From positions 1-64,000 of the forward strand of contig WSYJ01000174.1 of assembly GCA_020186115.1 (NCBI GenBank): a stretch of DNA of 64,000 nt. The letters run 5' to 3'. Positions 7,731 through 17,500 of the stretch are shown here, piece by piece (the stretch's first letter is position 1; the number at the start of each line of letters is the position of its first letter). This DNA comes from Histomonas meleagridis (taxonomy: Eukaryota > Parabasalia > Tritrichomonadida > Dientamoebidae). A model generated the notes under the pieces. That model had not been told where the DNA came from. It saw only the letters and a list, made by a program, of their open reading frames with translations, and searched no databases. The translations under genes were made by a program, and so were the position numbers.

Positions 7731-10127
7731 ATGACAAATCCCCTTCAAAAGAAACTTGTTCCTGAGCTTCAGCGAATCTGTATTGAACTCGATAATTTAG
7801 CTCAACAAGCCACAGCCCATCGTCATAAGTTTCAGTATGCCTTTACACAATTTCGCGAATTTGTTGATAAATTCGCCGAACATGCCACAGATGATCCTGT
7901 TTCTCGGGACCAGATTCAAGCATACAAAATGATTATTCAAGCTGCACAAGAATACGAAAGTTTAATCGGGCAAAACATGGCACAAAATTGGGCGCAGACT
8001 GCAATTGAGTCGCACAGCTCGCAAATCGCCAGCGAGCTCTGCGCCATCGCCAGCAAACTCAAAGAAGTCACAGCTGTTATCGATCCGGTTGCCTGCAATT
8101 GCTTTAATCCCGGCGCCCAGCAATGGGTCCAGTATCACATTCTCGACTTACGCAGCATATACACATCTTTCAGCCAATATAAGCCATCGGAAAATGATCC
8201 CGTCGAACCACTATTACGTCAACGAACCAAATCAATTGAAAACTTCCTCAAGCGTTATGAAGCCGAAGCATTAGCGCAAGGCCAACGTAACCTTTCGCCA
8301 ATCCCAGTGAACTACCAATCGTGGCGAATTAGTCATGATATCATTGAACGTATCCGCGAAGTCGGCTCTGGTATTTCCGCTATTGTGTTCTATGGTCGCG
8401 ACAAACGAACAGGGCAAGAAGTGGCCATCAAGCGTCTCAAAGCCAAGAAATTAGTTGGTGCCAAACTTCAAGCATTTCAACGTGAACTTGCGATATTAGC
8501 GACTGCGCAACATCCGACGCTTCTTAAGTTCATTGGTGCCACAGACACACCACCGTATTGTATCCTTACAGAGTGGATGCCTGGAAACTCAGTTTATCAC
8601 GACCTACATAAGTATCACAAGTTAAATGAGACGCAGCGTACATTTGTATGTTTCGATGTTGCGCGAGGAATGAAATTTTTACACTCGCGACAAATCATAC
8701 ATAGAGACTTAAAGACATTGAACATCTTAATCGACAAAGATGGGTTTTCACGTATTTGCGATTTCGGTGCATCACGTACAGTTGGACAAGGCGACTTATT
8801 AACAAAGAACATCGGTACACCGCATTGGATGGCGCCAGAACTATTAGAGTCAGGTCAAAATTATGACAACAAAATCGATGTATATGCGTATGCTATTACA
8901 TGTTGGGAAATCCTTACTGCACAATTACCTTATCAAGGACTCGATCCAACACAAATCATTGCGCAAGTATTGGTACAAAATATGAGGCCGCCTATACCTG
9001 ATAATTGTCCTGAAGCTTTTAAGGATTTGATTACTGCTTGTTGGGATAGAGATCCGAAAAGAAGGCCGACTTTTGCACAGATTGTTCATGCGTTCAAATC
9101 AGGAAAGATATATATACCTGGTACAGATTTACAAAAACTTAGAGAATATTTGGATCAAGTTTTCCAAGAAGAACCTGATGAAATTGAAGATGAGATTAAA
9201 GAAGATCAAATTGAAGAAAGTAAGAAAGAAGAAAGTGCTGAAGAATTTATAGAATTATTAGAAAAAGAAGGTATACCTACTTCAAGTAATTTATTAGAGA
9301 AATGTTGGAATAGATTTAACTCATTTGATTGGAAAGCAAAGCCAAAATTATACGTGAAAGGTGCTGTATTGTTTTTGTCGACACATTACAAAGTGAAAAT
9401 CGCCACTTCACTGAGGAACTTGCCAGTGAATTCGGTTGACAGGGAAGACGTTAAGAAGGCTATATCTGTTGTTCCAACTGGTAATGATTCTATTGATCTC
9501 GAATTGATCATTTTTGCTTGTAAGAATGGTTGTTCTGATCAAGCAGCAATTCATTCATTCCAAAATGAACATTGTAAATTAGCATTAGAAGCATGTGCGA
9601 AATGTGGGGTACCCCAAGAATCGGTTGAAGCGGTTTCTAACCGTTGCGTATCATCTTTATCATCAGTTGATCCAATGTTAGTAGTTGCAGCTATTAGATG
9701 CTTAATTAAAATTAAAGAAGCTAAAAAGATTCCAGTAGAAATCATTAAGATGCATATGTTATCAAAAAACAAAACATTATATTTAGCATCTTATGTAGCA
9801 GCTGCAGCAATGGCTGATGAAGGAGCAGAGTTACCTTTGGATTTAATAGACGCACAAACTTCCAAATGGATAACAGACCAATTGGCGACAACTGTAGTTC
9901 TTTCTGGTTGCAAACATATTAATGTATCGACACACATGTTAAGTAGACTTGCATTTGGCGCAGGCGCTCCGCCTGAAATAGCTATAAGGATACTGATGAT
10001 GGCAAGCCAACATCAGCAGCTCAAAAGTCAGGTCATAGAGGGAATAGAGGCGCTAAAGAAAAAGCAAATCTCGCCCGACATAGCAAAGGCTGCTGACAGG
10101 CTGATGGCGAAATGCCAAAGTTCATAG
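7731..10127 (+). CDS. TKL-family Ser/Thr protein kinase with helical flanks
   Basis: 798 residues. An N-terminal helical region (about 1-195) precedes a kinase domain at about 204-456. Visible kinase motifs are the glycine loop VGSGISAIVF (211-220), VAIK lysine 234, HRDLKTLN (324-331), DFG (344-346), GTPHWMAPE (362-370), and the subdomain XI arginine in DPKRRP (441-446). All catalytic residues are present, so it should be active. The sequence type is TKL, a class greatly expanded in trichomonads. An acidic Glu-rich linker (about 475-515) leads to a C-terminal region of alpha-helical, armadillo/HEAT-like character ending near 798. The first 1.1 kb is noticeably richer in G and C than the rest. 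Substrate and pathway cannot be inferred. The ATG at 7731 is the first in frame. Confidence 0.92.
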   Translation: MTNPLQKKLVPELQRICIELDNLAQQATAHRHKFQYAFTQFREFVDKFAEHATDDPVSRDQIQAYKMIIQAAQEYESLIGQNMAQNWAQTAIESHSSQIASELCAIASKLKEVTAVIDPVACNCFNPGAQQWVQYHILDLRSIYTSFSQYKPSENDPVEPLLRQRTKSIENFLKRYEAEALAQGQRNLSPIPVNYQSWRISHDIIERIREVGSGISAIVFYGRDKRTGQEVAIKRLKAKKLVGAKLQAFQRELAILATAQHPTLLKFIGATDTPPYCILTEWMPGNSVYHDLHKYHKLNETQRTFVCFDVARGMKFLHSRQIIHRDLKTLNILIDKDGFSRICDFGASRTVGQGDLLTKNIGTPHWMAPELLESGQNYDNKIDVYAYAITCWEILTAQLPYQGLDPTQIIAQVLVQNMRPPIPDNCPEAFKDLITACWDRDPKRRPTFAQIVHAFKSGKIYIPGTDLQKLREYLDQVFQEEPDEIEDEIKEDQIEESKKEESAEEFIELLEKEGIPTSSNLLEKCWNRFNSFDWKAKPKLYVKGAVLFLSTHYKVKIATSLRNLPVNSVDREDVKKAISVVPTGNDSIDLELIIFACKNGCSDQAAIHSFQNEHCKLALEACAKCGVPQESVEAVSNRCVSSLSSVDPMLVVAAIRCLIKIKEAKKIPVEIIKMHMLSKNKTLYLASYVAAAAMADEGAELPLDLIDAQTSKWITDQLATTVVLSGCKHINVSTHMLSRLAFGAGAPPEIAIRILMMASQHQQLKSQVIEGIEALKKKQISPDIAKAADRLMAKCQSS

Positions 10128-10859
10128 AAAAATGCGAAATAAAATCAACTAATGAATGCCCTTTTACATATAATGAACTAAAAGAATTCGCAAAATGTCT
10201 CGAGCATGCGCTCAATCGAATTCTCTTGCGCAATGAACTCGTTTATTATATAACGAGAATCTCATTTTTGAAAATCTATTTTTCATGTGTAACATCATCG
10301 CTAATAATGTAACTAAAGAATAGTGTTTTGCTTTTCATCTTTAATTTACCTAAAATCGTGTGAATTTTATATAATTTTCGTGTATCAATGTGTTAAATGG
10401 TTATATATATATATATATATGTTGTCTTTGTCAAATCAATATCACTATAATGCTGCTTTATCTATTAATTTAATTATTTTTATGTGACATTTTGAATTTG
10501 CTTAGATAACATTGCTTAAAAAAATTATTAAATAAATTTCTTCATCACTAAACATCAATTCCTTATTACTTCCTTAAAAAAGAAACTTTTTTATTAAACA
10601 TATGATTATATTAGCACTATTCACTTAAGTGTTGTTAAATCCTTTATTTTATTCTTGCAACAAATACAAGATGGCACCGCATCCAAAAATTCCAATGCTT
10701 CATTTGTTTAACTTTGATCATTCACTCAAAAACAAAATGATTTTTTCATATTTCTTCGAACATTTACAAAAGAACAAAAAGATAGAAAAAGCGTTTTATT
10801 AAACATTGTTCCCCTCCAAATCACATCAAAATGATTTCATTCACACGAATACTATTTTA
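10128..10859. other. Intergenic region between convergent genes, with TA microsatellite
   Basis: Separates the 3' ends of the kinase and the E4 gene. Contains a (TA)n run at about 10402-10420. No gene is supported; the small frame at 10112-10312 overlaps the kinase end and has no features. Confidence 0.6.
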
Positions 10860-13484
10860 TTATTTTTGATTTCTTTTTCTTTCCTTATACTCGTCAATTC
10901 TCTTTTTTAATTCCACGTCCAGTGTGCATTCCTCCATTTTCAATGGCACCAAAGTGAAAGGGTCGTTATTATTTGTCAGCAATTGTCTTTCCAAATTCTT
11001 TTTATCCATGTAATGACCAGACGGCAATTTCATTGGTTCGTCCATTATATCCATCAACAACTCGTCCAAAAATTCGTCTGGTGCATCAGAATAATCAATT
11101 TGTTGTTTTTCGAATTCTTCTTTTTTCACCTTTAATAATTCTGCGAATTTTTTGAACTCATTAATAACATTTTCCGTTTCAGGTGTTTTATGTTTTTCAG
11201 CGATTTGAAATGCCTTTTCGAACAATGTATCACAATGAAACGTTTCATTTTCGACCATTTTTTGGACAACGAGTTCATCATTTGATACCGCATTAGAAAT
11301 AGTTAAAAGAGAAACAAATAATTTCCATGGATCGAAACGTAACTCTTCACGTTTATCAACCATCATATATTTTTGTTGATTTACAAATGAATCGATAAAC
11401 ATCAAAATCAATTTTGTAAATTCATCGAGTACAACTTCATCATGAAAACTATTTGGAGCGAAACGAGAAATATGTACCATTAAATCAATTGATTTATTAC
11501 ATAATAACAACCAATAAGTTAAGTTATTACGTGACAACCAAATTTCGTTTTGTATTTCTTCTTCTAAATTTTCTCCGGTAAATGTATTAACGTTTTGTGT
11601 TGGACTATGATTAGCAGTATAAATTGTTCTAAATAAACTCATTGATTGATCAGCAAAATACATAGTATCATCAACTAAGAAATATATGAATTCTTTAATA
11701 GTTTTATCGTTTAAATTAGTAAGAAAATATTCTTGAAACTCATTATAATTAAGTAAATAATTCACTAAATCTGTACATGAAATTCGATATTCGAATCGTT
11801 CATAAAGTGATGAATTTGATCCTTTGACTTGTACTGAACTATAAAACTCTAAAATCGATGGGAACAATTTATTTAATGAATTCGATATTGATAATATTAA
11901 ATGTTGATATTCATTTTGATTGGAAACTTTTGCAAATATTTGTATTATTTTCGCTTTTTGTTCTTGGATTTTGATATAATTCTTATTCACAAATATTAAT
12001 GATAATTTGTTTAAATATGGAAATGGATCTTTAATTATCTCACAGCCAATAAAGAAATCTAATGTCATTGTAATGGAATTTAATATATATTCAGGTAACT
12101 TAGCAAATTGAATTGTCGGTTTTATGTTGACATTATTATCATTTGTAACATTACCAATATATAACAAATAATTTAAACTCATGTCAATGAACTCTAATAA
12201 GTTATTCTTACGTGATGGTAATATAATATGACTAAATAATATGGTGTAATTAACTTTGATTGTCTTAATCTTTTGATTAACAAATTGCTTACTAAGTGGA
12301 TCTAAGTTCCGTGAATTATTCGCTTCTTCCATTTGATTTAAGTTCTTTTGTATCATCCCTAATAAACGGATCAAACTACATGTCATACAATCAATTGACT
12401 GTGACGCAAGAAAATAGAAATTAGATACAAACGTTAACGGTTTCGTGGAATTTTCTTTGACGATACGCTGAAATTCTTCTTCTTCGTCGGTTGTGATTTC
12501 ACTCAGAGTTAACGTCTCCTCGGCGATGGGTGAATATGAATTCGGATAATATGGCGTAAATGGATCAATCTGTGGATACTTGTCACGCATTATTAATGAT
12601 AATTGGACAATTACACTTTCAACATTAATACAAAATGCTTCAATTCGTTTGTTTTGACTAACTTGAGTAAATACAAAATTACTTTTCGATAAGACCGAAC
12701 ATTCATTAATGAATTGTTGTAAAACTTTAAGCGTTTCATGCGCTGTAGAAGATAATAATAATATTCGCATTATTTTGACTAGCTCAAGATGATATACTGA
12801 TAAGTATTCATCTAAATGTTTGAGTAGTGGAACTGTAACTTGCTCAGGAAGTTCAATAAAGAATTCTTTAGCATTACTAATTGAGTCTGTTGCAAATACA
12901 CTTTGGGTAAATAAATTTCGAATCGTTTGATAATACGTTTTGGCCTTCGATAGAATAATCCGAACATTTTTTGGTGTTATTAAGCGTTCGAACGTTTGAA
13001 GATATGGAACACATAAACTTTGCTTTTGTAATGAAATAGTATGAGAAACTTCGTAAAGGACTTTGGTAAAAATTTCAGTGACTGCTTCATCTTGGCCTTC
13101 AATGGATTTAGTGAATTCCAAATACCATTCATCTGAAAATTTCTCATATATCAAAAATGTTCGAAAGTCGTTGATAAGACGTCCTTCTGTGTAGTTTTCG
13201 TCGAGGAATTGTGGAATACTCATTAACACAGGTATATATTTAAATGTGTTCTTGATGAAATCCGTCATAAATGAGCGATCATTTGGAAGAAAAGTCATTT
13301 TTAATAATAAGTCAACACTCGAAATTCGAGAAAAGTCAATAAAAGAACCAATGCTCATAATGAAACTATCATAATCTATTGCATTTTGTGTAAGATTTTT
13401 AAATAGAGTTACAAGCGATGCTGAATCTGTTGATGGAATTGACTTAGAAAATATGGATAAAGCAGAATCTTCGAAGTTGCTCAT
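10860..13484 (-). CDS. Ubiquitin conjugation factor E4 (Ufd2/UBE4-type U-box protein)
   Basis: 874 residues. A long alpha-helical Ufd2 core occupies most of the protein (about 100-770) and a U-box lies at the extreme C-terminus (about 795-870: DEFLDELLMDIMDEPMKLP, DKKNLERQLL, DPFTLVPL). This layout, core then C-terminal U-box, is that of Ufd2/UBE4 E4 ligases, which extend ubiquitin chains on proteasome substrates together with the Cdc48/p97 segregase. Length is near that of the yeast protein (just under 1000). The ATG at 13484 has an AACGG box 59 bp upstream (13543-13547). The neighbouring kinase is convergent, so there is no operon-like coupling. Confidence 0.88.
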   Translation of the reverse strand: MSNFEDSALSIFSKSIPSTDSASLVTLFKNLTQNAIDYDSFIMSIGSFIDFSRISSVDLLLKMTFLPNDRSFMTDFIKNTFKYIPVLMSIPQFLDENYTEGRLINDFRTFLIYEKFSDEWYLEFTKSIEGQDEAVTEIFTKVLYEVSHTISLQKQSLCVPYLQTFERLITPKNVRIILSKAKTYYQTIRNLFTQSVFATDSISNAKEFFIELPEQVTVPLLKHLDEYLSVYHLELVKIMRILLLSSTAHETLKVLQQFINECSVLSKSNFVFTQVSQNKRIEAFCINVESVIVQLSLIMRDKYPQIDPFTPYYPNSYSPIAEETLTLSEITTDEEEEFQRIVKENSTKPLTFVSNFYFLASQSIDCMTCSLIRLLGMIQKNLNQMEEANNSRNLDPLSKQFVNQKIKTIKVNYTILFSHIILPSRKNNLLEFIDMSLNYLLYIGNVTNDNNVNIKPTIQFAKLPEYILNSITMTLDFFIGCEIIKDPFPYLNKLSLIFVNKNYIKIQEQKAKIIQIFAKVSNQNEYQHLILSISNSLNKLFPSILEFYSSVQVKGSNSSLYERFEYRISCTDLVNYLLNYNEFQEYFLTNLNDKTIKEFIYFLVDDTMYFADQSMSLFRTIYTANHSPTQNVNTFTGENLEEEIQNEIWLSRNNLTYWLLLCNKSIDLMVHISRFAPNSFHDEVVLDEFTKLILMFIDSFVNQQKYMMVDKREELRFDPWKLFVSLLTISNAVSNDELVVQKMVENETFHCDTLFEKAFQIAEKHKTPETENVINEFKKFAELLKVKKEEFEKQQIDYSDAPDEFLDELLMDIMDEPMKLPSGHYMDKKNLERQLLTNNNDPFTLVPLKMEECTLDVELKKRIDEYKERKRNQK

Positions 13485-14050
13485 TGGTTTTGGATTTAAT
13501 CAAGATTTTCAAATTGGTCAGTTAATGGGGGGCCTCATAATTAACGGTGGCTTCATAAACAGCGTTCACCAAAAAGTTTGACTTGCTATCAAAGGAAAAA
13601 AATAAAAAGTTCTGATGATATAGAATATCTTTAATAATGTAAAGTATTAGGATTCCCTCTTGAAATGAATTAATGAATTAATTTGTTAATATCTCCTAAG
13701 TCTTAATTCAGATAAGGATCCTTTTATCTGTTGTTCTTCTTCCTTATCATTGTCATAATCCCCAAAATCATGTCGTCAATAGCGTGAATATCAGAGAATT
13801 AGTCCTTATATTAACAATATTTCTTCAGAATTTTTTGGTTTTTCTCCATTTCAAACACAAAATTCTTGTGTTTCTCATAGAAAATTGGGTGAAAAAAGTT
13901 TTATAAGTGTTTTGTCACTAAGTAATGCAAAACATTTTACTTTAAATGTAAACGTTTTTATTGTACTTAGGTGTTGAATTCTCAATACTTTTGTTGCTTT
14001 AACTTTATTTATAAAAAGCATTTTATTGAATAATATTTATATAATAAAAG
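13485..14050. other. Intergenic region upstream of the E4 gene
   Basis: Holds the promoter side of the E4 gene (AACGG at 13543-13547 and a second AACGC-type box, reverse orientation, near 13561). Otherwise A+T-rich with no gene signal. Confidence 0.5.
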
Positions 14051-14054
14051 AAAA

Positions 14055-14540
14055 CAAGAAAAAAATTTATTTTTCACTATTAATTGTCATTTATTTCATA
14101 AATACTTTTCAAACATTTAATAATTCTACAAATACACTTTCAATAACAAATGAAAGTGAATTTAATCAAACATAACAAAATATTACAGAACAAATTATTA
14201 TTGAAGAAGGATTTTTTGATATACCAGATAATACATTTTCTCATGGAAGAGAATTATTTCAGTTTATTATATAGGAGATTCAGCATTTTCTTATTGTTCT
14301 TCATTAGAAATTATTAATTTTGGTGATAATCTAACAACAATTGGAAATTACGCATATTGGAAATGCTCTTCATTAAAAATTAATAAATTAAATGAAAATT
14401 TAACATTAATTGGAAGTTCAGCATTTTGTTATTGTTCTTCATTAGAAATTATTAATTTTCAAAATGCATTAACAACTAATATTGATGAAGATCCATTTGC
14501 AGATGATTTTATAGAAGAAAAATTTATCACTCAAATTTAG
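14055..14540 (+). pseudogene. Small BspA-type leucine-rich-repeat surface protein, decayed
   Basis: A plus-strand remnant of a BspA-like (LRR_5, Treponema-type repeat) protein. It opens with a signal-peptide-like hydrophobic stretch with no ATG left, then IIIEEGFFDIPDNTF. After a stop and a frameshift it continues with three repeats of the form SAFxYCSSLEIINFGDNLTTIG. It then runs directly into a cytoplasmic tail ending DPFADDFIEEKFITQI and the stop at 14538-14540. The Thr-rich stalk and membrane segment that should separate repeats and tail are missing. BspA-like proteins are a very large trichomonad surface family thought to act in adhesion. The tail is nearly identical to that of the intact gene at 27557-29698. 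Missing start, internal stop and deletion make it a pseudogene. Confidence 0.8.
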
Positions 14541-15003
14541 AAGTTAGTAAAAATAAAAATAAACTAAAAATAATATATTTTAAAATCTGAAATGTTATAA
14601 CTTGTTTATATATTTTAATATATGAGAAAATGTTGTAAACACTGTGAAAAGCTTTCTACCTGATGGTTTATATAAATTATAGCTAGCTAATGGTAAAGAA
14701 GTCTATTATAATTTTAATGATATAAACCATATATAAAAATTTATATATGTAAAATCAGAACTTCATTGAACAACTGAAAATTTTTTAAATATAATCTTAA
14801 CACTATTAAAATTGCTTGGCTTTGTTAATGATGAAATATAAAATTGATATGAATGTTGGATACAAAATAATATTTATCACATAGTTGTGAACAAGAATTT
14901 AATGATGAGAGATAGTTACGAAAAAATTTATTAAAGTTATTGACATATAATATATTTTTACTCACACAAAGATATATTCGCAATAAAACATTTTATATGA
15001 AAT
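14541..15003. other. Intergenic, no gene seen
   Basis: A+T-rich DNA between the BspA remnant and the 3' end of the armadillo gene. Stops interrupt all frames and I see no repeat or RNA gene. Confidence 0.5.
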
Positions 15004-17379
15004 TCAGTTAATTTCATCAATGACTTCTTCGTCCGAATTATTTTCATCACTTATTTCTTCATTTTCTTCTTCATCAGCATTAAAGTCAACAATTGTTTCG
15101 TCGACAGAATGAATTTCGTTTTTGTTTTTGTCCGATTCATTTTTATCATCTTCTGAATGAAGTTCGCTGTTTTCTGATTTGACTTCTTCAGCATCATTAA
15201 CTTCTTCAATTTCTTCTTTTTCTGATTGAATTTCTTCGATTGTTTCGTCTTCTGAATGTAGTTCGCTGTTTTCTGATTTGATCTCTTCAGCACCGTTAAC
15301 TTCCTCGATTTTATCATCTTCTGAATGACTTTTTTCGTTATCATTGTTTTCGCTGATTTCTTCTTTATCTGATTGAATTTCTTCGATTTTTTCGTCTTCT
15401 GAATGAAGTTCGCTGTTTTCTGATTTGACTTCTTCAGCATCATTAACTTCTTCGATTTCTTCTTTATCTGATTGAATTTCTTCGATTTTTTCGTCTTCTG
15501 AATGTAGTTCGCTGTTTTCTGATTTAACTTCTTCAGCATCTTTAACTTCTTCGATCTCTGATTTTGTTTCACTATTTTCAATTTGAATTTCTTCTATTTC
15601 ATCTTTATCAGAATCAAATTTATTAATTTCCGATTTGTTTTCTTCTTTTTCATCTGTTTCTGATTTCTCTGATTTGTTATTTGAATGAACTTCTTCAATT
15701 TTATCTGAATCTGATTTCTCTGGTTTGACTTCTTCGTTATCCGAATGAAATTCTTCAATTTTACCTGAATATGATTTCTCTGTTTTGACTTCTTCATTAT
15801 CCGAATGAACTTCTTCAATTTTATCTGAACATGATTTAATTTCTTCTTTCTCTGATTTCTCTGATTTGACTTCTTCGTTATCTGAATTCTTTTCCCCACT
15901 TTCTGATTTCATTTCGTTCTTATTTATTTCTGTTTCTTCTTTTCCTGATTTAATTTCTTCGCCATCAGAATGAACTTCTTCAATTTTATCATTTTCTGAT
16001 TTGATTTCTTCTTTATCTGGTTTGACTTCTTCATTATCTGAATTCTTTTCCCCATTTCCTGATTTAATTTCTTCTTCATCAGAATGAACTTCTTCAATTT
16101 TATCATTTTCTGATTTGATTTCTTTATTATCCGAATGCTTTTTATCATTTTCTGATTTAGTTTCATTTCTTTCTGAATCTTCTTCGACAATTTCCATTTC
16201 ATTTTTATCTGATTTTGCATTTTCTTCCACTTCCTTCAGCGGTGGTAGCGCAACGTTTCCTATTATCCCTCTTGTTACAGTATTTGCTTCTCTATGCTTT
16301 GTTGGTGTCGTTACTCTTCTTTTGTTTGGCTTTACAATTGCAATTTTTTTGTCTTTTTCTTCTTTTCGCTTTGGCACTGACGGATCGATCACATTGCCAA
16401 CAACAGATCTTCCAAAAGGAAGTTCCGCAACAATTACTCTGCATTTCATTGCAGCCCTTCGACAATGTAAGTCACAGTCAAACTCCGAAATGTTTTTAAG
16501 AAAAGATGGAATAAGTTGATCTTTTGCAATTCTTTCTTTACCTTCTTTTGGCACAGCTAACAAAGTTAATAATGAAATAACAGACATCCGTAATTCAATT
16601 TTTGGAGATTTTAGCAATGGCCCGATTTGAGATAAGATATTTGAATGAAGTAATGCAAGTTTACCATTATGACTATTATCCATTGCAATGTTTTCGCAGA
16701 GGTTTATTGAAAGTTTTTGAAGTTGTGGATCTGTTATTGACTTGATAATTATTTTTAATAATGATTTATTATCAATTAATGGTACTCGAATTGTTTGATT
16801 GTTAGTGAGAATTGAAAGAAGAGGAAACAATTCCATGAGTAAAGGAGTTGATGGGTATGAGGATGATGCAACTACAATTTTGATTGGAATATCACCTTCA
16901 AAAAATTCAGGTATAGAGCCTAATAATTCTGAAATTTTGTGAAGTAATGAAGCTGATGCAATGCGTAGAGGAGGTTCTATTTGAGGATCTAATATTTCAA
17001 CAATTCTGGGAATGTCATCAATAATTTGTGAAGCAGCTTCAAGAGTATCAACAATAGTATTAAGAACAAGCAAAGTATTAAGAAGGAGACCTCCTGGTGG
17101 TTGTAATAAAAGAGGTCGTAAAGCTTCAAAAGCATCAAGATAAATAGCTTCTGCTTGACGACCTGGGAGAATATCATTAAGCAGCCTAAGTGCCTTTGTC
17201 TTTGCAATACATGGCGCTTGTGAATCATAAATAATTTCTAATAAATGAGAAATATCTCTATGCCCATTTCCTAACGAAATTTCATTCGGATCAACTTGTT
17301 CAATAAATGGCTTATCTGTATAAGGAACACGTTTTTGTAAAGATTGTGGAACCCAATGGGCTGATGGAGTTCTCGCCAT
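15004..17379 (-). CDS. RSPH14-like armadillo protein with long acidic repeat tail
   Basis: 791 residues in two unlike halves. Residues 1 to about 325 are armadillo/HEAT-like helices (for example AKTKALRLLNDILPGRQAEA, LRIASASLLHKISELLG) and end in a stretch like the C-terminus of radial spoke head 14 (AAMKCRVIVAELPF). That match is by overall pattern and moderate. Residues about 325-370 are basic. From about 390 to the end the protein is almost only Glu, Lys, Ser, Asp and Asn, with repeats of EEVHSD, EEIKSEN and a 33-residue unit near the C-terminus. If the assignment holds it would be a flagellar radial-spoke component; the acidic tail could be a polyglutamylation-like or calcium/tubulin-binding extension (inference). 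The ATG at 17379 lies 21 bp from an AAACGTTT box shared with the divergent gene. Confidence 0.7.
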   Translation of the reverse strand: MARTPSAHWVPQSLQKRVPYTDKPFIEQVDPNEISLGNGHRDISHLLEIIYDSQAPCIAKTKALRLLNDILPGRQAEAIYLDAFEALRPLLLQPPGGLLLNTLLVLNTIVDTLEAASQIIDDIPRIVEILDPQIEPPLRIASASLLHKISELLGSIPEFFEGDIPIKIVVASSSYPSTPLLMELFPLLSILTNNQTIRVPLIDNKSLLKIIIKSITDPQLQKLSINLCENIAMDNSHNGKLALLHSNILSQIGPLLKSPKIELRMSVISLLTLLAVPKEGKERIAKDQLIPSFLKNISEFDCDLHCRRAAMKCRVIVAELPFGRSVVGNVIDPSVPKRKEEKDKKIAIVKPNKRRVTTPTKHREANTVTRGIIGNVALPPLKEVEENAKSDKNEMEIVEEDSERNETKSENDKKHSDNKEIKSENDKIEEVHSDEEEIKSGNGEKNSDNEEVKPDKEEIKSENDKIEEVHSDGEEIKSGKEETEINKNEMKSESGEKNSDNEEVKSEKSEKEEIKSCSDKIEEVHSDNEEVKTEKSYSGKIEEFHSDNEEVKPEKSDSDKIEEVHSNNKSEKSETDEKEENKSEINKFDSDKDEIEEIQIENSETKSEIEEVKDAEEVKSENSELHSEDEKIEEIQSDKEEIEEVNDAEEVKSENSELHSEDEKIEEIQSDKEEISENNDNEKSHSEDDKIEEVNGAEEIKSENSELHSEDETIEEIQSEKEEIEEVNDAEEVKSENSELHSEDDKNESDKNKNEIHSVDETIVDFNADEEENEEISDENNSDEEVIDEIN
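15130..15537 (-). repeat. 33-residue (99-bp) tandem repeat in acidic tail
   Basis: Four copies begin at about 15537, 15438, 15291 and 15192 (minus strand), each starting AEEVKSENSELHSEDE. The second copy carries a 16-residue insertion and the last is truncated. Repeat units are multiples of three, so length changes keep the frame. Confidence 0.85.
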
Positions 17380-17500
17380 TTTTGGGAGAAAAAACGTATT
17401 TAAACGTTTTTTGCCGTTGGCCGTTTAAGTACCCCAATGAAGACGTTAATTCTAGGCTACTGCAAAAAGTGACTGGTTCAATAGAAACAAGACTTGGTCA
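17380..17500. promoter_or_regulatory. 121-bp bidirectional promoter region
   Basis: The two ATGs at 17379 (minus) and 17501 (plus) are divergent with only 121 bp between. The interval contains AAACGTTT (17402-17409), CCGTT boxes at about 17414-17425 and GACGTTAA near 17442-17449. This is the same AACG core found before other genes here. Confidence 0.6.

Noticed and set aside
15051-16220. Long Lys-rich minus-strand frames in the region of the acidic repeat tail
   Set aside because: They are the +1 frame of the GAA/AAA-rich acidic repeat; open only because of its composition, with no independent start context or domain.
16115-16519. Plus-strand Ser/Phe/Leu-rich frames opposite the acidic tail gene
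   Set aside because: Antisense shadows of a Glu/Lys/Ser-rich coding sequence; no family or signal.
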